Shown here piece by piece: positions 28,915 to 40,719 of a stretch of DNA of 64,000 bases (within the stretch, counting starts at the first letter, position 1; each line of letters begins with the position of its first letter). This DNA is from Hydractinia symbiolongicarpus (lineage: Eukaryota > Cnidaria > Hydrozoa > Anthoathecata > Hydractiniidae). Under the pieces are notes generated by a model. The model did no database searches and had not been told where the DNA came from. It saw only the letters and a list, made by a program, of their open reading frames with translations. The DNA lies in NCBI RefSeq assembly GCF_029227915.1, contig NC_079879.1, forward strand, positions 14,260,001-14,324,000, read 5' to 3'. Both the position numbers and the translations under genes were made by a program.

Positions 28915-30852
28915 TTCCTCCCCTCGGGTGATAGTGTATTTTTACCCTTTAAGCGGTTATAGAATTCCTCGTGTGCGACGGGTCCGACGTGATTCAACTT
29001 GTCATAACTAGACAGCCAGCCGTATGGAAACACGAGCTTCTCTAGCTTACATTCAAGAGACTTGCACCATCACTTGTAGCTCATCCCTGGTGCAAGAAAG
29101 TTTCTGATGTCCAGAAATTTGAATTTTGATGTTGTCACGAACATATAATTGTTGTCTTTCTTTGCAACATTGATCTTTTTGCTTTCGTTTTTCGCAATTT
29201 GCTCAACAAAATAGCGCTTGATCATATTCAGATCATATCTTCCACTGTTGAAACTAACACCAATCACAGCAACCTGATTTATCCATTCGTTCCACGCATC
29301 CTGGGACTTTTGCGGAAGCATGTAAAAATTTGTAGGTCTCGGGTACATTATTTCCACTTCGGCGACGATAAGAGCGTGTCTCTTTTCCAGTTCTTCCACA
29401 GAAAGTTTCGATAAAATTTTAGGATCTTTTTCTAAGAACTTTGGGTTGTCATTTAAACTATCGTGAATACCGACACTTACCGGTATATGCCTCGAAAGGT
29501 ATGTCAAATCAAATGTTTGGTGGTAATTCAGAGGTGACGAGAGCGCCTCGAAATCAAACACGATATAATGAGGATACTGTGATGAGGTTGTATCCCTGTT
29601 CGCGTATCATATTTTCCTCCTTTATCGTCTATTCATAGAGGTACGTATGAGGTTTTGGCTGATCGCCTTCGGCTCCGGCCTGACGGGCACAGGGGAATCC
29701 GTGGTACTCATAGACGGTCTTTGTTATAGGCTCATAACCATCTACTTTCCGCTCCTTCCCTTTTTCATCACGTATCACACGTTCACCACCATGACCACAT
29801 AAATCATGATGTATATGTCTTCCTATTTCCCTCGACATGTGTTCTAACCATTTAGATGCTTCATAGCTATAACCTTCACCATAGAATACCTTCTCCGACC
29901 TGCTTGGCATACGTTTTACTTTCTCACCTTTGCAGATGATCGTCATCTTGACTCCTGCACATTCGCTCTTCTTATGCTGCGTGAGATGGCAGGCTTGTTT
30001 GAAAAGTTGACCGCATACTTCACATTCCAACGTCTTTGTCAACACCTTGATATCTTTAATGTAGAAGCAGTGGCCTTCCAACATTCTAATAGTGATGTCA
30101 TCTAACCCTTTCTTATGCTGCTTCTGACCATAAATAAGTCGCCATGGTGCTTTCTCCTTGTTTGTTTTAGGCTCATATTTTAAAGTGTTTTGCAATACCT
30201 TCCATATCAAACCAGCTTTGTAGAGCGCACATCCTTACGCTTTAGCTTGGAGTCCTCGTAGTACTCTCGAGCTAATGCAAGAACTAGCCTTGTAAGGAAG
30301 TCTGTTCCACGTTCTACGTTAGCCCTATTTATTACCGCTAAACATTTCCAGAAGCATAGATTGTCCGTTCTTTCATTTTCCCATCAAACGCGTAGATACA
30401 TCTCTTCTTACGCAACCAGTCTGGAAAAAGTCAGCAACCCAACAGAGGTTTACGCGTGCTTATGATCTTAATCTGCACATGATCGAAGATGATTTTCCCT
30501 GCATATGCCATGTCTTGACACGATTCCCATCCTCCGGCGTTCGTATATCTTTTTTATCGAATATGTGCTAAATGTCTTTGGTGCTTGCAGTCTTTTCCTG
30601 TGGAAACGGATGCTTGATGTCTTCAACGTTCAATTTCTTCGGGTTCATAATAGTCTTCCTGTGCTTCATCTTCGATTTCGTCGTGTAGTGTTGGGTTAAT
30701 TCGTTTTTTATTCCGTCCTTTATTTTGTTGTAATAATCAGTAACAGTATCCCGCACACTCTGTAATCGAGCGGTAAGAGCATCGCGAGTGGCTGCTACTG
30801 GCGCTGATACAGCGTTGTATAACTGTGTCATTGCATTTCTGAACAAACTCAT
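28915..30852 (-). pseudogene. protein-primed family B DNA polymerase, N-terminal half only (element 2)
   Basis: ATG 30852 opens 'MSLFRNAMTQLYNAVSAPVA', the same start as the PolB at 40720. Downstream parts in several frames: 'LAREYYEDSKLKRKDVR' (near 30250), a zinc finger 'CEVCGQLFKQACHLTQHKKS' and an endonuclease-like 'HHDLCGHGG' to 'VYEYHGFPC' segment (30210-29629), then the 3'-5' exonuclease with 'FDFEAL' (Exo I) and 'FNSGRYDLNMI' (Exo II) at 29561-29070, and the start of the polymerase domain to about 28915. The palm motifs are deleted. Would replicate the element from protein-primed ends; here dead. Confidence 0.75.
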
Positions 30853-30934
30853 GTTTCCTTTATTATATACAGATTTTAGAAAAAAAAGATTTTTTTTAAA
30901 ATTGACAGAACATTTTAAAAATAACTTTACTCCA

Positions 30935-31150
30935 CTTCCGCATGATGACGTCAGATTTGTAGGATGGGGGCGGATGACGTCAGATGCCCTCGGATTTTTG
31001 CACATGCACAGAAATTACATTCGGGGTCGAAGGATCTCTAGAGAAGCGGGGAGTTTACACTTGAACCCAAAACTATGAGGATCTTTATAGAAGCGGGGGT
31101 TTTGCGCTTGAACTTGAAAACTATGGTTTGAAGCATCCCCCTAGTCTACT
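30935..31150 (-). repeat. right terminal inverted repeat of Polinton element 2
   Basis: Complement of the 11181-11440 repeat; ends CCCCCTAGTCTACT. Contains two GATGACGTCAGAT blocks (30944 and 30972) like those near 11445. Confidence 0.7.
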
Positions 31151-31167
31151 ATTTTGCCTTTTTGACT

Positions 31168-32531
31168 ACCTTATTTCATGAAATGAACGAGTCATAAAAT
31201 GAACGCGGTTCTTCAAAATTCGCGGTAATTTAATGACCGTTAATTAAATGCAATGTTAATTTAAAGACTGTTAACTTCATGACTTGTTAATTAAAATACT
31301 GTTAATTTGGTTACTTTTTATAATATATAAAAGCTTAAAAAATATTAAAAAAACATTTTTTTTTTTTACCAATTTTCCACTGTTTCCTCCTCATCGGACG
31401 ATAGCTCAACGGTGTTCTCTTTTTCAGCGATCTTTTTTAAAATAGCTTTTGTATAAAATCGTCATACCCTGACGATTTTACCCATCCAAGTGGAAAATTA
31501 ACTGAAAGCACTTTTTCTTCCAAATTTTTTAAAAATTTTAACATGTCTTTCCAAACAGCAACTGACGGATTCGACTGTTGCCTAATTTTTTCTGCGAGTG
31601 ATATCGCATAATATCAAATTCGCGTTAATTAAATGCATTTTTGAAAACAACCTTGCTCAACCGCGTTAAATTAAATGCCTTATTGAAAATAATTTAATTG
31701 AACCGCGGTAGGTGTTAATTGCCAAAATTTTCAATTCTTTATTTGTCCCATTTTGTAGTAAATTTAACGTAGATTTTAAATATGTATGTTGTTTGACACA
31801 ATTTTCCTACGGATTCGCGACAATTTAGACTTTTCAGACACTTGGTGTAATTTCCAGTCCTTAGCAACGCCCTTAGCAACACCTTCAAACTATTTTTCGG
31901 GTTAATAAGACCCAATTTTTCCCAAATTTTGAACGTTCTAGCCGCGCCCGAGGAGCGTTATAGTCTTTGCTATCGTTAACAGCGTGTTTTGTTATAAGTC
32001 ATTGCTTGATAATACACTTGATTTCCATGATTGTTTCGGAAGTGTTTTTAAAGTTACCTGTGTTTTGTCTGAGTTGTTGCTGCCTTTCTTTCTTTAGAGA
32101 ATGTTGAAAGTAAATTTTTTCTGAAAGAGGTAACTTGTATATATACATCATTGCACTAGTTTTTTCTCTTTTACAGCTTGATATATAATATAAAATGCGA
32201 AAGGAAAGTGCAAGAAAATGAAAGAGGAAATTTCAGGTTGTTCGGTGGAATACACCCAAATTTCAAGGTGTGATGATTTACGCTTTTCAGATATGTTTTG
32301 AATATTATCGGTTTTTGGCCGGCTATTTTGGGTAAGCGAGACAAATGTTTTGGAAAATCACAAAAAATATTTTGAGATTGTTATTTATGACATTCAAAAC
32401 ATCTGAACAACATTAATATATCATTAAAAATTGCCTTTTTAAAATAACCCCTACCTACCACCTTAATTTCATGACCGTTAATTTAATTCGCGTAAATTTC
32501 TTGACTCGTTAATTTCATGGAATAAGGTAAT
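31168..32531. mobile_element. TIR-bounded non-coding element next to Polinton 2
   Basis: Left TACCTTATTTCATGAAATGA and complement of the right end TACCTTATTCCATGAAATTA match and continue through AACGAGTCA and ACGCG. GTTAATT(A)AAATG-type motifs recur inside (31220-31310, 31620-31680, 32470-32520). No gene and no clear target duplication. Confidence 0.6.
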
Positions 32532-32787
32532 TTTTCGTACAAACGGTTCAGGGACCAAGAAACCCTGGGGACGAGGATAGTATTGTCAAATCTGGAAACG
32601 TTGCTTCCTTGTTCATATTTGGAGGTTCATTGATATGGTGGAAATGTTGAATCCCGTCAGGTAAAAAAACCCAAGTAAAATCACTGATTTCTCTGCGGAC
32701 AACGTTGTTTAAAACTACAGCTTGCAATCGATTTTTACTTGTCGCTCAAGTGCCAAACTCATCACACTGAACAGATAAACGAGTCTC

Positions 32788-35140
32788 TTGGACCTTGAAG
32801 TAGCGCTCTATCGTCTGTATAAACAAACAAATAATTTTTTTGATATGTCACTAAAAAAAGGAATAATTAAATCTGAGATATTAGACCATTTTGGAATTTT
32901 TGTTGCCATCAATATCTCAAATAAAAAGTATCGTAATAAAAAAAGTGAAATTAGAAAAAGAAATTTGAAATTAGAAAAAGAAATTTTACAACTGAACAAA
33001 AAGAAGTTTTTAAACAAGAGCTTGCTTTAAATGACTGGTCTTTTATGAAAGATATAGAAGATGTACACTTACTGTATAAATGTTTCTACAACTCTATTTT
33101 TAAATTCTATGACAAAAACTTTTCGATTCAAACAAAATCAGTTAAAATAAAAACACTACAGACACCTTGGATAAGTAAAGGAATAAGAAAATCGTCTAAA
33201 AAGAAACAACGACTTTATATAAAGTTTTTAAAAACCAAAACTCACATAGCAGAACAGGAATATAAAGATTATAAGAACCTGTTTGAAAAAATTAAAAAAA
33301 AAGCTAAAAGGAATTTTTATTCAAAATAAAAAAACATAACAACAATTCTAAGAAAACTTGGGAAGTAATGAAAGAAATAATTGGAAAAACTAAAATTAAA
33401 GAAAACACGTTTTCTAAATTATTACATACAGAAAACGGACCAGAAGATAGTCAATCTAAGATGGCTGAAGAATTCAATACATTCTTTACTAATATTGGAC
33501 CTAAGTTAGCTAGTAAGATTCCAGATGTTTCTAATTCTATTGAAAATTATCTAACAAGAACTGAAAATAAAATTGGTGATAGTGACTTAACATTTGAAGA
33601 ATTTGAAACGGCGTTTAAGTCTACTCAAAAAAAACCCAAGCAACTGGAACAGACAGCCTCTTGTGTAACTTAATGATAGAGGTCTACAAAGAAATCAAAG
33701 ATCCACTTTTTTATATTTTTAGTAAATGTATAAATAAGAATATTTTTCCTGACGATCTCAAAATAGCCAAAGTTATACCCATTTTTAAAGCAGGTGATTC
33801 AACTAGGGTAGGGAAATTACCGACCTATATCTGTTCTTCCAATTTTTTCAAAAATTTTAGAACGCATTATATATAATAGAATTTATTCTCATCTCAATAA
33901 ACATAATCTTCTTTTTTCTAGACAATTTGGATTTCAAAAAAATACCTCAACTGAGCATGCCATTTTGCAATTAGCTGATGATATCATAAAAGGTTTTTCT
34001 AAAGGAGAAGTAACACTAGGAATTTTTATTGATTTGTCTAAAACTTTCGATACGGTAACTCATGAGATCTTATTACAAAAACTAGAATATTACGGTATTA
34101 CAAACAAAACTTACAAACTGTTAAAAAAATTACCATAAAAATAGAAAGCAGCATGTTTCTTATGATAATGACAAACTTTCAGAAGCTTTGAATATAATTT
34201 GTGGAGTACCACAGGGTTCAATTCTTGGACCACTTTTGTTTATAATATATATCAACGATCTCTATAAAGCCTCATCAAAACTTTTTAACGTCATGTTTGC
34301 AGACGATACAAACTTATTTAAATCAGGTAAAACGTTCAAGATCTTTTTGTAGAAATGAAACTTGAACTTCAAAAAATTTCATTATGGTTTAAAGCAAATA
34401 AGTTATCATTAAATGTTTCTAAAACTAAATACTTCTTTCATTCACAATATCAGAAGAAAAAAAATTCTTCTACCCTTCCAAAACTTCAAATTGATAATAC
34501 AGAGATTAAGAGAGGCAAAGTTACAAAATTTTTAGGGATATATATTGATGAAAATTTAACATGGAAACATCATTTGATACAATATGTAGCAAAATTTCCA
34601 GGAGCATAGGTATCCTATATAAATCAAGAAACTTATTGCCAAAGTATCTGCTTAAACAATTATGCCTTTCCTTCGACCATAGTCACTTATCATATGGTAA
34701 TATAACCTGGGCAAGTACCAATAAAACTAAGCTATTGAAACTTTACAGAAAACAAAAACATGCAATCCGAGTTATTACTTTTGAAGATCGTCTAACACCT
34801 TCTAAGCCACTGTTTGAAGAATTGAAAATCCCAACCCTAATGGAAATTAATATTTATCAAAACCTTTGTTTTATGTTTAAATGTAATCTCCTCGTATATT
34901 TCATAACTTGTATACAGAAAAGTTATCAGGAAAATACAATACAAGATCAAAACAACTCAAAGAACCAATAATAAAAACAAAGTATGAAGAATTTTGCATC
35001 AGCTATCGTGCACCACACTTATGGAACAAAATTACACCTCTAATTTTAAAAGGTACAGAAATATATTCTTTAAACGTTTTTAAGAGTAAAGTTAAAGCAA
35101 ATATCAAAACCTTTCACGAAATTGATTCATATTATTAAAA
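32788..35140 (+). mobile_element. 5'-truncated LINE (Jockey/CR1/L2-like) with broken ORF2
   Basis: Begins near the end of the apurinic endonuclease ('IKSEILDHFGIFVAI', the SDH-like C-terminal motif) and runs through the reverse transcriptase: 'FFTNIGPKLASKI', 'QFGFQKNTSTEHAI' near 33925, 'FIDLSKTFDTV' with the first catalytic Asp (expected DxxKAFD, here Thr for Ala), 'GVPQGSILGPLLFIIYINDL' near 34200, 'MFADDTNLF' (YADD-type, second Asp pair) near 34290, and the thumb and C-terminal region to 35138. At least five frame changes split it. No intact ORF1 and no clear 3' tail. Clade assignment within non-LTR elements needs a tree. Confidence 0.8.
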
Positions 35141-36077
35141 ATATCTTGAAAAACATAATAAGAAAAAATATCTTATTATTCTACTAAATCGAAAGCTCTA
35201 ATTTAGAGAATTAACCAGTTTTCTACATCGGTTCTCGGTGACAAGACTCACATGAAGTCTTCTTCGAGTTGCCCGAACTTTCCCTACACTTACACGAAAC
35301 TATAGAAAACGACACGCGATTTATATAGTTGATTTAGATAAATCAGCGTTTTATTTAGTATATTGATGTTATTCACGATTATTTTTTTTATTTTGTTTTA
35401 AACTAGATTCTTATCTTATCTGTATAAAATGCCTATAGCCGTCCAGAATCTTTAAAAACTTTACGGATATAATTCACAACTAAATGTATTGGTTGGTTTG
35501 TGTCGCTTATTAAATTCGAGGGGTGCGAATGAATATTAAATTTTATACAATATTTATAGTGATAAAATATTTTATCCTAATTTGGTATTTTTTCTACATG
35601 GCTTTTATTACCGCTGCGTTATTTGCGCCCTAATCCCTTATGCCTCAAACTAATGCCATAGATCATAACCATCTTGTCTTACTCCGAATGTTTACATACA
35701 CGCAACTTCCCTAATTTTGAAAACCGAACAAGCAACATGTAAAAAGTTTGCGAGGTTTGCGGGATTTTTTTTGAACGTTAAAACAAACTTTTGAAAATTA
35801 GACAGAGAACTTGACGGAATATAATTTTGATATTTATCGTTGTTTTCCTTTTTTGAAATTGTCATTAATTTTTCCGCTCAACAATTGCAAAACAAAATTT
35901 TTTATATCTCTTTTCCAATTAGCAAAGGATATAATTGTATAATTGATTAAATGATTGATTCATTATTTTAATCTAGCTTAAGAAGTCCTCATACGAGCCT
36001 TTCCGTATTTCGGTGCGCAGCCAAGCGTATAATGCGCTTGTATCATTTTTGAGCATGCTAATTGAACTCAAACGAGC
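35141..36077. other. intergenic DNA upstream of the SLC38-type gene
   Basis: No coding signal. Probably holds the LINE 3' end and the transporter's promoter and 5' UTR; no TATA box or splice site stands out. Confidence 0.4.
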
Positions 36078-37649
36078 ATGGAAGAGCAACTGAAATACAG
36101 TCCTCGCCATCCCGGTTTCCAAAAGCTCTATAAAATTACTCAAGAACCAATACCCGAATCAGAAAAACACAGAGAATTTTTACCGAAGGCGCTGCTTACA
36201 AAAGCACTAAATTATGGAAAATCAACGTTTGAGAAGACGCGAACGAAAATAAAAGAGATTCAGGAAAAACGAAAGATAGAAGCAACTGACGAAGAAAAAA
36301 ATGATTCGAAGATTTTTGTCACCAAATCTTCAAAAGATTTCGCAAAAATTAAAGCAGACGAAACATTCATTGACCAACAGCCACAATGTCATCCAATAAT
36401 AGGCGCATGCGTCATAGCTATTCCGTACGCTTTAAAACAAGCTGGTCTCCCAATGGGATTGTTTTTACTCTTGGCAGTTTCCATTATGGTTGAGTACTCG
36501 GAAGTTTTGTTAATACAATGCAGCTTGCTCGCGAAAGAAACTTGTTTACAAAATATATCGAAGAAACATTTTGGCACTCCTGGGTTTGTGATATCTTACA
36601 TGATACCGTACTTATATTCTTTAAGTGTATTACTTACGTACAACGTCATACTTGCAGACACTTGTACTAAGTTCACGCAGTCCCTACAACAAGCTTTAGG
36701 AAGTCATGTTACCTTAAACAGAAAAGTGATCCTGCTTCTTTTAACAATAATTATTATCCCCATTTCCATGACCACTAACGTCAAACGAATTTTCAAATGG
36801 TCTTTAGTCTCGCTTATTTCTGCTTCATTTGTCACAGTTCTGGTCACGGTACGATTGTTTACACTGAGCGGACACGTACCACATACATACAATGCATTTA
36901 AGTTTTTGAACACGAATATAATACAATCTGTTGCAGTTATGTCGTTCGCGTTATCATGTCAACACACATGTCGTCTATATTACGCCACAATCGATCAGAG
37001 TAAGGAATTCGATCCCGACAAACCGGCAAGTATCGCGTCATCGTACAGTTTACTGTGTACCATTGTACTTGGTTGCTGTGGTTACCTGACGTTTCGTGGA
37101 ATAACTCAAGGCAATATACTTGAGAATTACTGTGAGGAAGATCTCTTAGCAACGCTCGCAAGAATCTTCTTCGCTGGGTTTATATTATGTTTATTTCCAA
37201 TGGAATGTCAAAGCTTGCGTCACCTCATCCAACAAGGAGTAGTGGTGCACCGTAAATTTCAAAATATATTTCACTTTTCCATTACATTGTTTGTTTTGAC
37301 ACCAGCTCTGTTAGGTGCAATGCTTATCGACTGCCTTTCAATTGTGGTAGAGACTGCAGGTTTGATGTTGGCTGTTCCGTTGATATTTATACTACCCTCA
37401 ATATTTTTCGTGCGCCTATCAGCTGGCAAGTTATATTCCGCAACGAAGCTACCATGTTTAATATCCATAGCAACAGGATTCACGATTTCTGTGTGTGGTC
37501 TTACAATGACATTGTTTACCAATCATTATTGCATTCATCAGTCACACATGTTCCCTTATTGTAACGGTAGTAGTGAATTACTCGGACCTCTCATAACATT
37601 GATGTCTCTAAACGGAAGCGTAAACTTCGATCCGCAACGATTGGTTTAA
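36078..37649 (+). CDS. SLC38-type amino-acid transporter, SLC38A11-like
   Basis: An intact 523-residue single-exon frame. The first 105 residues are charged and cytosolic; then about ten to eleven membrane helices follow, starting with 'PIIGACVIAIPYALKQAGLP' (helix 1, the unwound substrate- and sodium-binding region of this family). Further family blocks: 'NIIQSVAVMSFALSCQHTCR', 'CGYLTFRGITQGNILENYC' and 'LFPMECQSLRHLI', which resemble vertebrate SLC38A11 most. It should move neutral amino acids across the plasma membrane coupled to sodium, by homology. The conserved Asn of helix 1 in many SLC38 members appears as His (QCHPIIGA), which may alter ion binding. Best host gene of the window; no disabling change seen. 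Lack of introns suggests a retrocopy or a lineage habit. Confidence 0.85.
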   Translation: MEEQLKYSPRHPGFQKLYKITQEPIPESEKHREFLPKALLTKALNYGKSTFEKTRTKIKEIQEKRKIEATDEEKNDSKIFVTKSSKDFAKIKADETFIDQQPQCHPIIGACVIAIPYALKQAGLPMGLFLLLAVSIMVEYSEVLLIQCSLLAKETCLQNISKKHFGTPGFVISYMIPYLYSLSVLLTYNVILADTCTKFTQSLQQALGSHVTLNRKVILLLLTIIIIPISMTTNVKRIFKWSLVSLISASFVTVLVTVRLFTLSGHVPHTYNAFKFLNTNIIQSVAVMSFALSCQHTCRLYYATIDQSKEFDPDKPASIASSYSLLCTIVLGCCGYLTFRGITQGNILENYCEEDLLATLARIFFAGFILCLFPMECQSLRHLIQQGVVVHRKFQNIFHFSITLFVLTPALLGAMLIDCLSIVVETAGLMLAVPLIFILPSIFFVRLSAGKLYSATKLPCLISIATGFTISVCGLTMTLFTNHYCIHQSHMFPYCNGSSELLGPLITLMSLNGSVNFDPQRLV

Positions 37650-38440
37650 ATTTAACGAGTTTTGATACGGAATATGAGAACTTAACTGATATCGCTGCAG
37701 CGTACTTTACAACTTAGAAGATGAAGCATTTTCTTTATTTCTTTTAACTTTTTGTCTTCATTTGTGTACATACATTATATTTACAATTGTATGCTTACGT
37801 ATAAAATGACGTAATGGTACACAAATAGAACAGTTTTTTAATAACCGGATATTAAAAAACGGTGTGTGTTAAAGTTCGATTAAAAGTAATAATTCTTCCA
37901 ATGGTTACCTGCATGTTAGTGTTTATTTCCATATTTGTTTTGGTGTTTACATCTACATTAACAACGAATTAGTAATACACTAGAAACTCATTATGTTTTG
38001 GTTTAAAAACGTATGCGCAGTGTCAGCTATTCGAATTGCATGATTCTTCTTCGAATACTATCTTTTCAACTTCTTCTTTAACTAGATCTAACTGTTCTGC
38101 CAGTATGGCCTCGTCTGCAAATGGATTCTAAAACACAATTGCTTAACTGAAGAAGGAATGATATAAACATGCATAATTAAATTTACAAAATGATAAGAAA
38201 GGAATAAGAATAACAGGTGGACATTTTGGCAGTCATAAGAAGGATGATGCATCAAACTAAAATCAGTTTTTGTTTCAGGTATAAGTTATTATTTAGTGTT
38301 CCTATTATTTTTTGATGATTTGGGAAATAAATGAAGTCACGCTATAATATTTTACACTGATAACAATTAGATTTATGGAAATTTTGAAATGTTTCCAAAC
38401 TCTTACTGACTTTCATCTTTTGATGTTATTAGCTCCTAAA
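37650..38440. other. 3' flank of the SLC38-type gene; no further gene seen
   Basis: AT-rich with no recognisable coding exon. A canonical AATAAA near the stop is not obvious; AAATAAA occurs at about 38325. Confidence 0.35.
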
Positions 38441-38444
38441 TATT

Positions 38445-38910
38445 AAAGGAGAACTAACAATTGATAACAAGTTGTGCTAAAATGTTCACTATGTAAGACT
38501 GTGTAAATTTTTTTATATTTGTGAGATTTTTGTTCTCGAGATATTTCAGGTCAAAGTAGTACTACGGTTGCCGCCATGACAGTGTCGATGAGACCTTTCT
38601 GTTCGGTAAATTACTAACTTGTGTGACGTAATTCTGCGGAAATGTAAACAAACGTATTCTGAATGAACTAAGCGAGGGAATGCTAAACGGGAAAAACTGT
38701 GTTTCTGTAATTGTCTGAAAGTAACTTTATTCATCATGTTTTTAAATAAATATCTTTCGCAGAATATAATTATGTTTCACTTTCATGAATATGACATGAG
38801 TTTATGACATGAAAAATATAAGTATACGTGTATTCAACTTATGAAATTTTTCTTGTTATTTTTTGTATTAAAACATCATGAAAGGCGACAGGTGCTTTAA
38901 TTTGCTACAA
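38445..38910 (+). repeat. dispersed repeat family R, copy 1
   Basis: Shares with copies 2 and 3 the blocks 'TTCTGAATGAAC.AAGC.A', 'GGAATGCTAAAC', 'AAATAAATATCTTT', 'GAAATTTTTCTTGT' and 'TTAAAACATC.TGAAAG'. Non-coding, about 470-550 bp. Confidence 0.7.
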
Positions 38911-39722
38911 TCTTGGACATAAATTAGTGGACAAGTATTACATTTTAACACAGGGAAAATTAAAAAGTCCATACATATTTTGTCCAAGATTGTCTCTAAT
39001 TTTGAAGACTTAGTCAATTTTGGTTGGTTTAGTTAGGTGCAAGCTTTTAATAGTTCATGAGACTAGTTGCTAGCTAGGCCACTTCGGCTTCATGCCTTGG
39101 TTTTCGTATTCCATAAATGCCAAAAAGTTTCAATAATTTCCTTGTATTTCTTATGTAAACAAACAAACAATCAAACAAACAAACAAAACATGGCTTTGTG
39201 TTCTTATATGAATGGGTATTTATTTGGAGGTAGACTATAGTCGTGTTTCTTTTGTATAACAGACAAACAAACAGAATAATGCGTTTCGTGTTCTTATATA
39301 AGTTTTTCGTGTGAATGGGTTGCATATTAAGTTTTCCTATTGAGAAAATAGATAATTTAATTAGAAGTATGTCAACACTAATAGACATAGTGGTGAAGGG
39401 CCAGAGAATAAAATCATGTCTTATGCGCATGAATCCGTGCACAGCTATTTACGGTGCGGTTCTCAAAATACAGGTTGGTGTCTGGCACGGTATAATCCAC
39501 CAGTAACAACTTTGGTGTAAAAAAAATTTGCATAGTAAGGTGCACGAGATTCTTGCGTTTATATATATTACGACATCTAATTTATGTTGACTTATTTACG
39601 ACATATAATTTATGTTGAGGTCTATTTTGTGTAGGTAAAGGTTGCATTTGTCTTTTAAAAAATTTATAAAGACAACAAAACTCTTAAGACATTGCACATA
39701 AGAAAAACAGAAGATTTTTTCC

Positions 39723-39957
39723 ACACGTTACCGTCGTGCTACACGTTACCGTACACGTTATCGTGCTTGTAACCCTGCTTTTTAGCCTACGGAATGCCTA
39801 TGTCCAACACGTTACCGTCAACTTTGTGATAAATAATGTTATATAAAACTTATAAAAATGTGACGGTAACGTGTTTGTCTCACCAAAGTTTCTAGTAAAA
39901 ATAACGGTAACGTGTATGGTAATGTGTGCGGTAACGTGCAGTATTACGGTAACGTGT
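39723..39957. repeat. array of ACACGTTACCGT sites, four forward then five inverted
   Basis: Forward copies at 39723, 39741, 39753 (one mismatch) and 39807; inverted ACGGTAACGTGT at 39863, 39904, 39916 (two mismatches), 39928 (edge changes) and 39946. The switch of orientation in the middle looks like the subterminal arrays of a small transposon. Confidence 0.6.
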
Positions 39958-40224
39958 CGGTACAGCCTGTATAGCTGCCACCAATCACTTTTACTTTTAA
40001 TACTAATTTGCCGCGAATATTTGAATGTTTGTTTTGGTGTCATGTGAAAGCTGCACGAAATGTTTTTCAGCTCGCAAATTTTTTGAAAATGGTAGCCGGC
40101 CATGTCACCATGTGGAAAGCATCTGTGCTGTCCTACCTATTTTTTAAATTTTTTTTTATAAATTTTAGACAATTTTGGACATAAATTAGTGGACAAGTAT
40201 TAAATTTTAAACCCCCTTTCCCCC

Positions 40225-40513
<289 letters not shown>

Positions 40514-40705
40514 CCAAAATTCGTCCCCCTATACCTCTACCCCCAAAAACCCCGCTTCCACCACTTCCACCCCTACCCCAGCCCCCATCCCGACGTCATC
40601 CGAGAATAAACTCGATAAATACCGAAACCCGATAATCCCAATACGCATGCACAATGTGTAGAGGGAAGTCCCATACTCAAGACCGCGCTAATTGAAATCG
40701 AAATC

Positions 40706-40719
40706 TGTATATAATAAAG
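40706..40719 (+). promoter_or_regulatory. TATA-like start motif of the PolB gene
   Basis: CTGTATATAATAAAG directly before ATG 40720; the PolB of element 2 has the same string (complement of 30857-30875 region) a few bases before its ATG although the elements differ elsewhere. Confidence 0.45.

Larger units (their letters stand above)
11181..31150. mobile_element. Polinton (Maverick) element 2, complete span with TIRs, heavily nested
   Basis: The left end AGTGGATTAGGGGGCTGC and the complement of the right end AGTAGACTAGGGGGATGC match and continue as matching inverted repeats for roughly 200-250 nt (TTCAAACCATAGTTTT, AACCCCCGCTTCTCTAGAGATC and on). Polintons start with AG and duplicate 6 bp: TATTTT precedes the left end (11175-11180) and a TATTTT overlaps the right end by one base (31150-31155). 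Inside are the DUF4116, Cys-rich, SAP, E, D, C, HNH, AB, capsid, ATPase, small hydrophobic and PolB genes. About 20 kb, or 8.7 kb without the nested 8.5-kb and foldback insertions. No integrase or protease is found, so it is also internally deleted. Confidence 0.75.

Noticed and set aside
1-31150. Adenovirus-type cysteine protease expected in Polintons
   Set aside because: No segment with the His...Asp/Glu...Gln...Cys pattern in a suitable frame could be found; probably lost in both elements.
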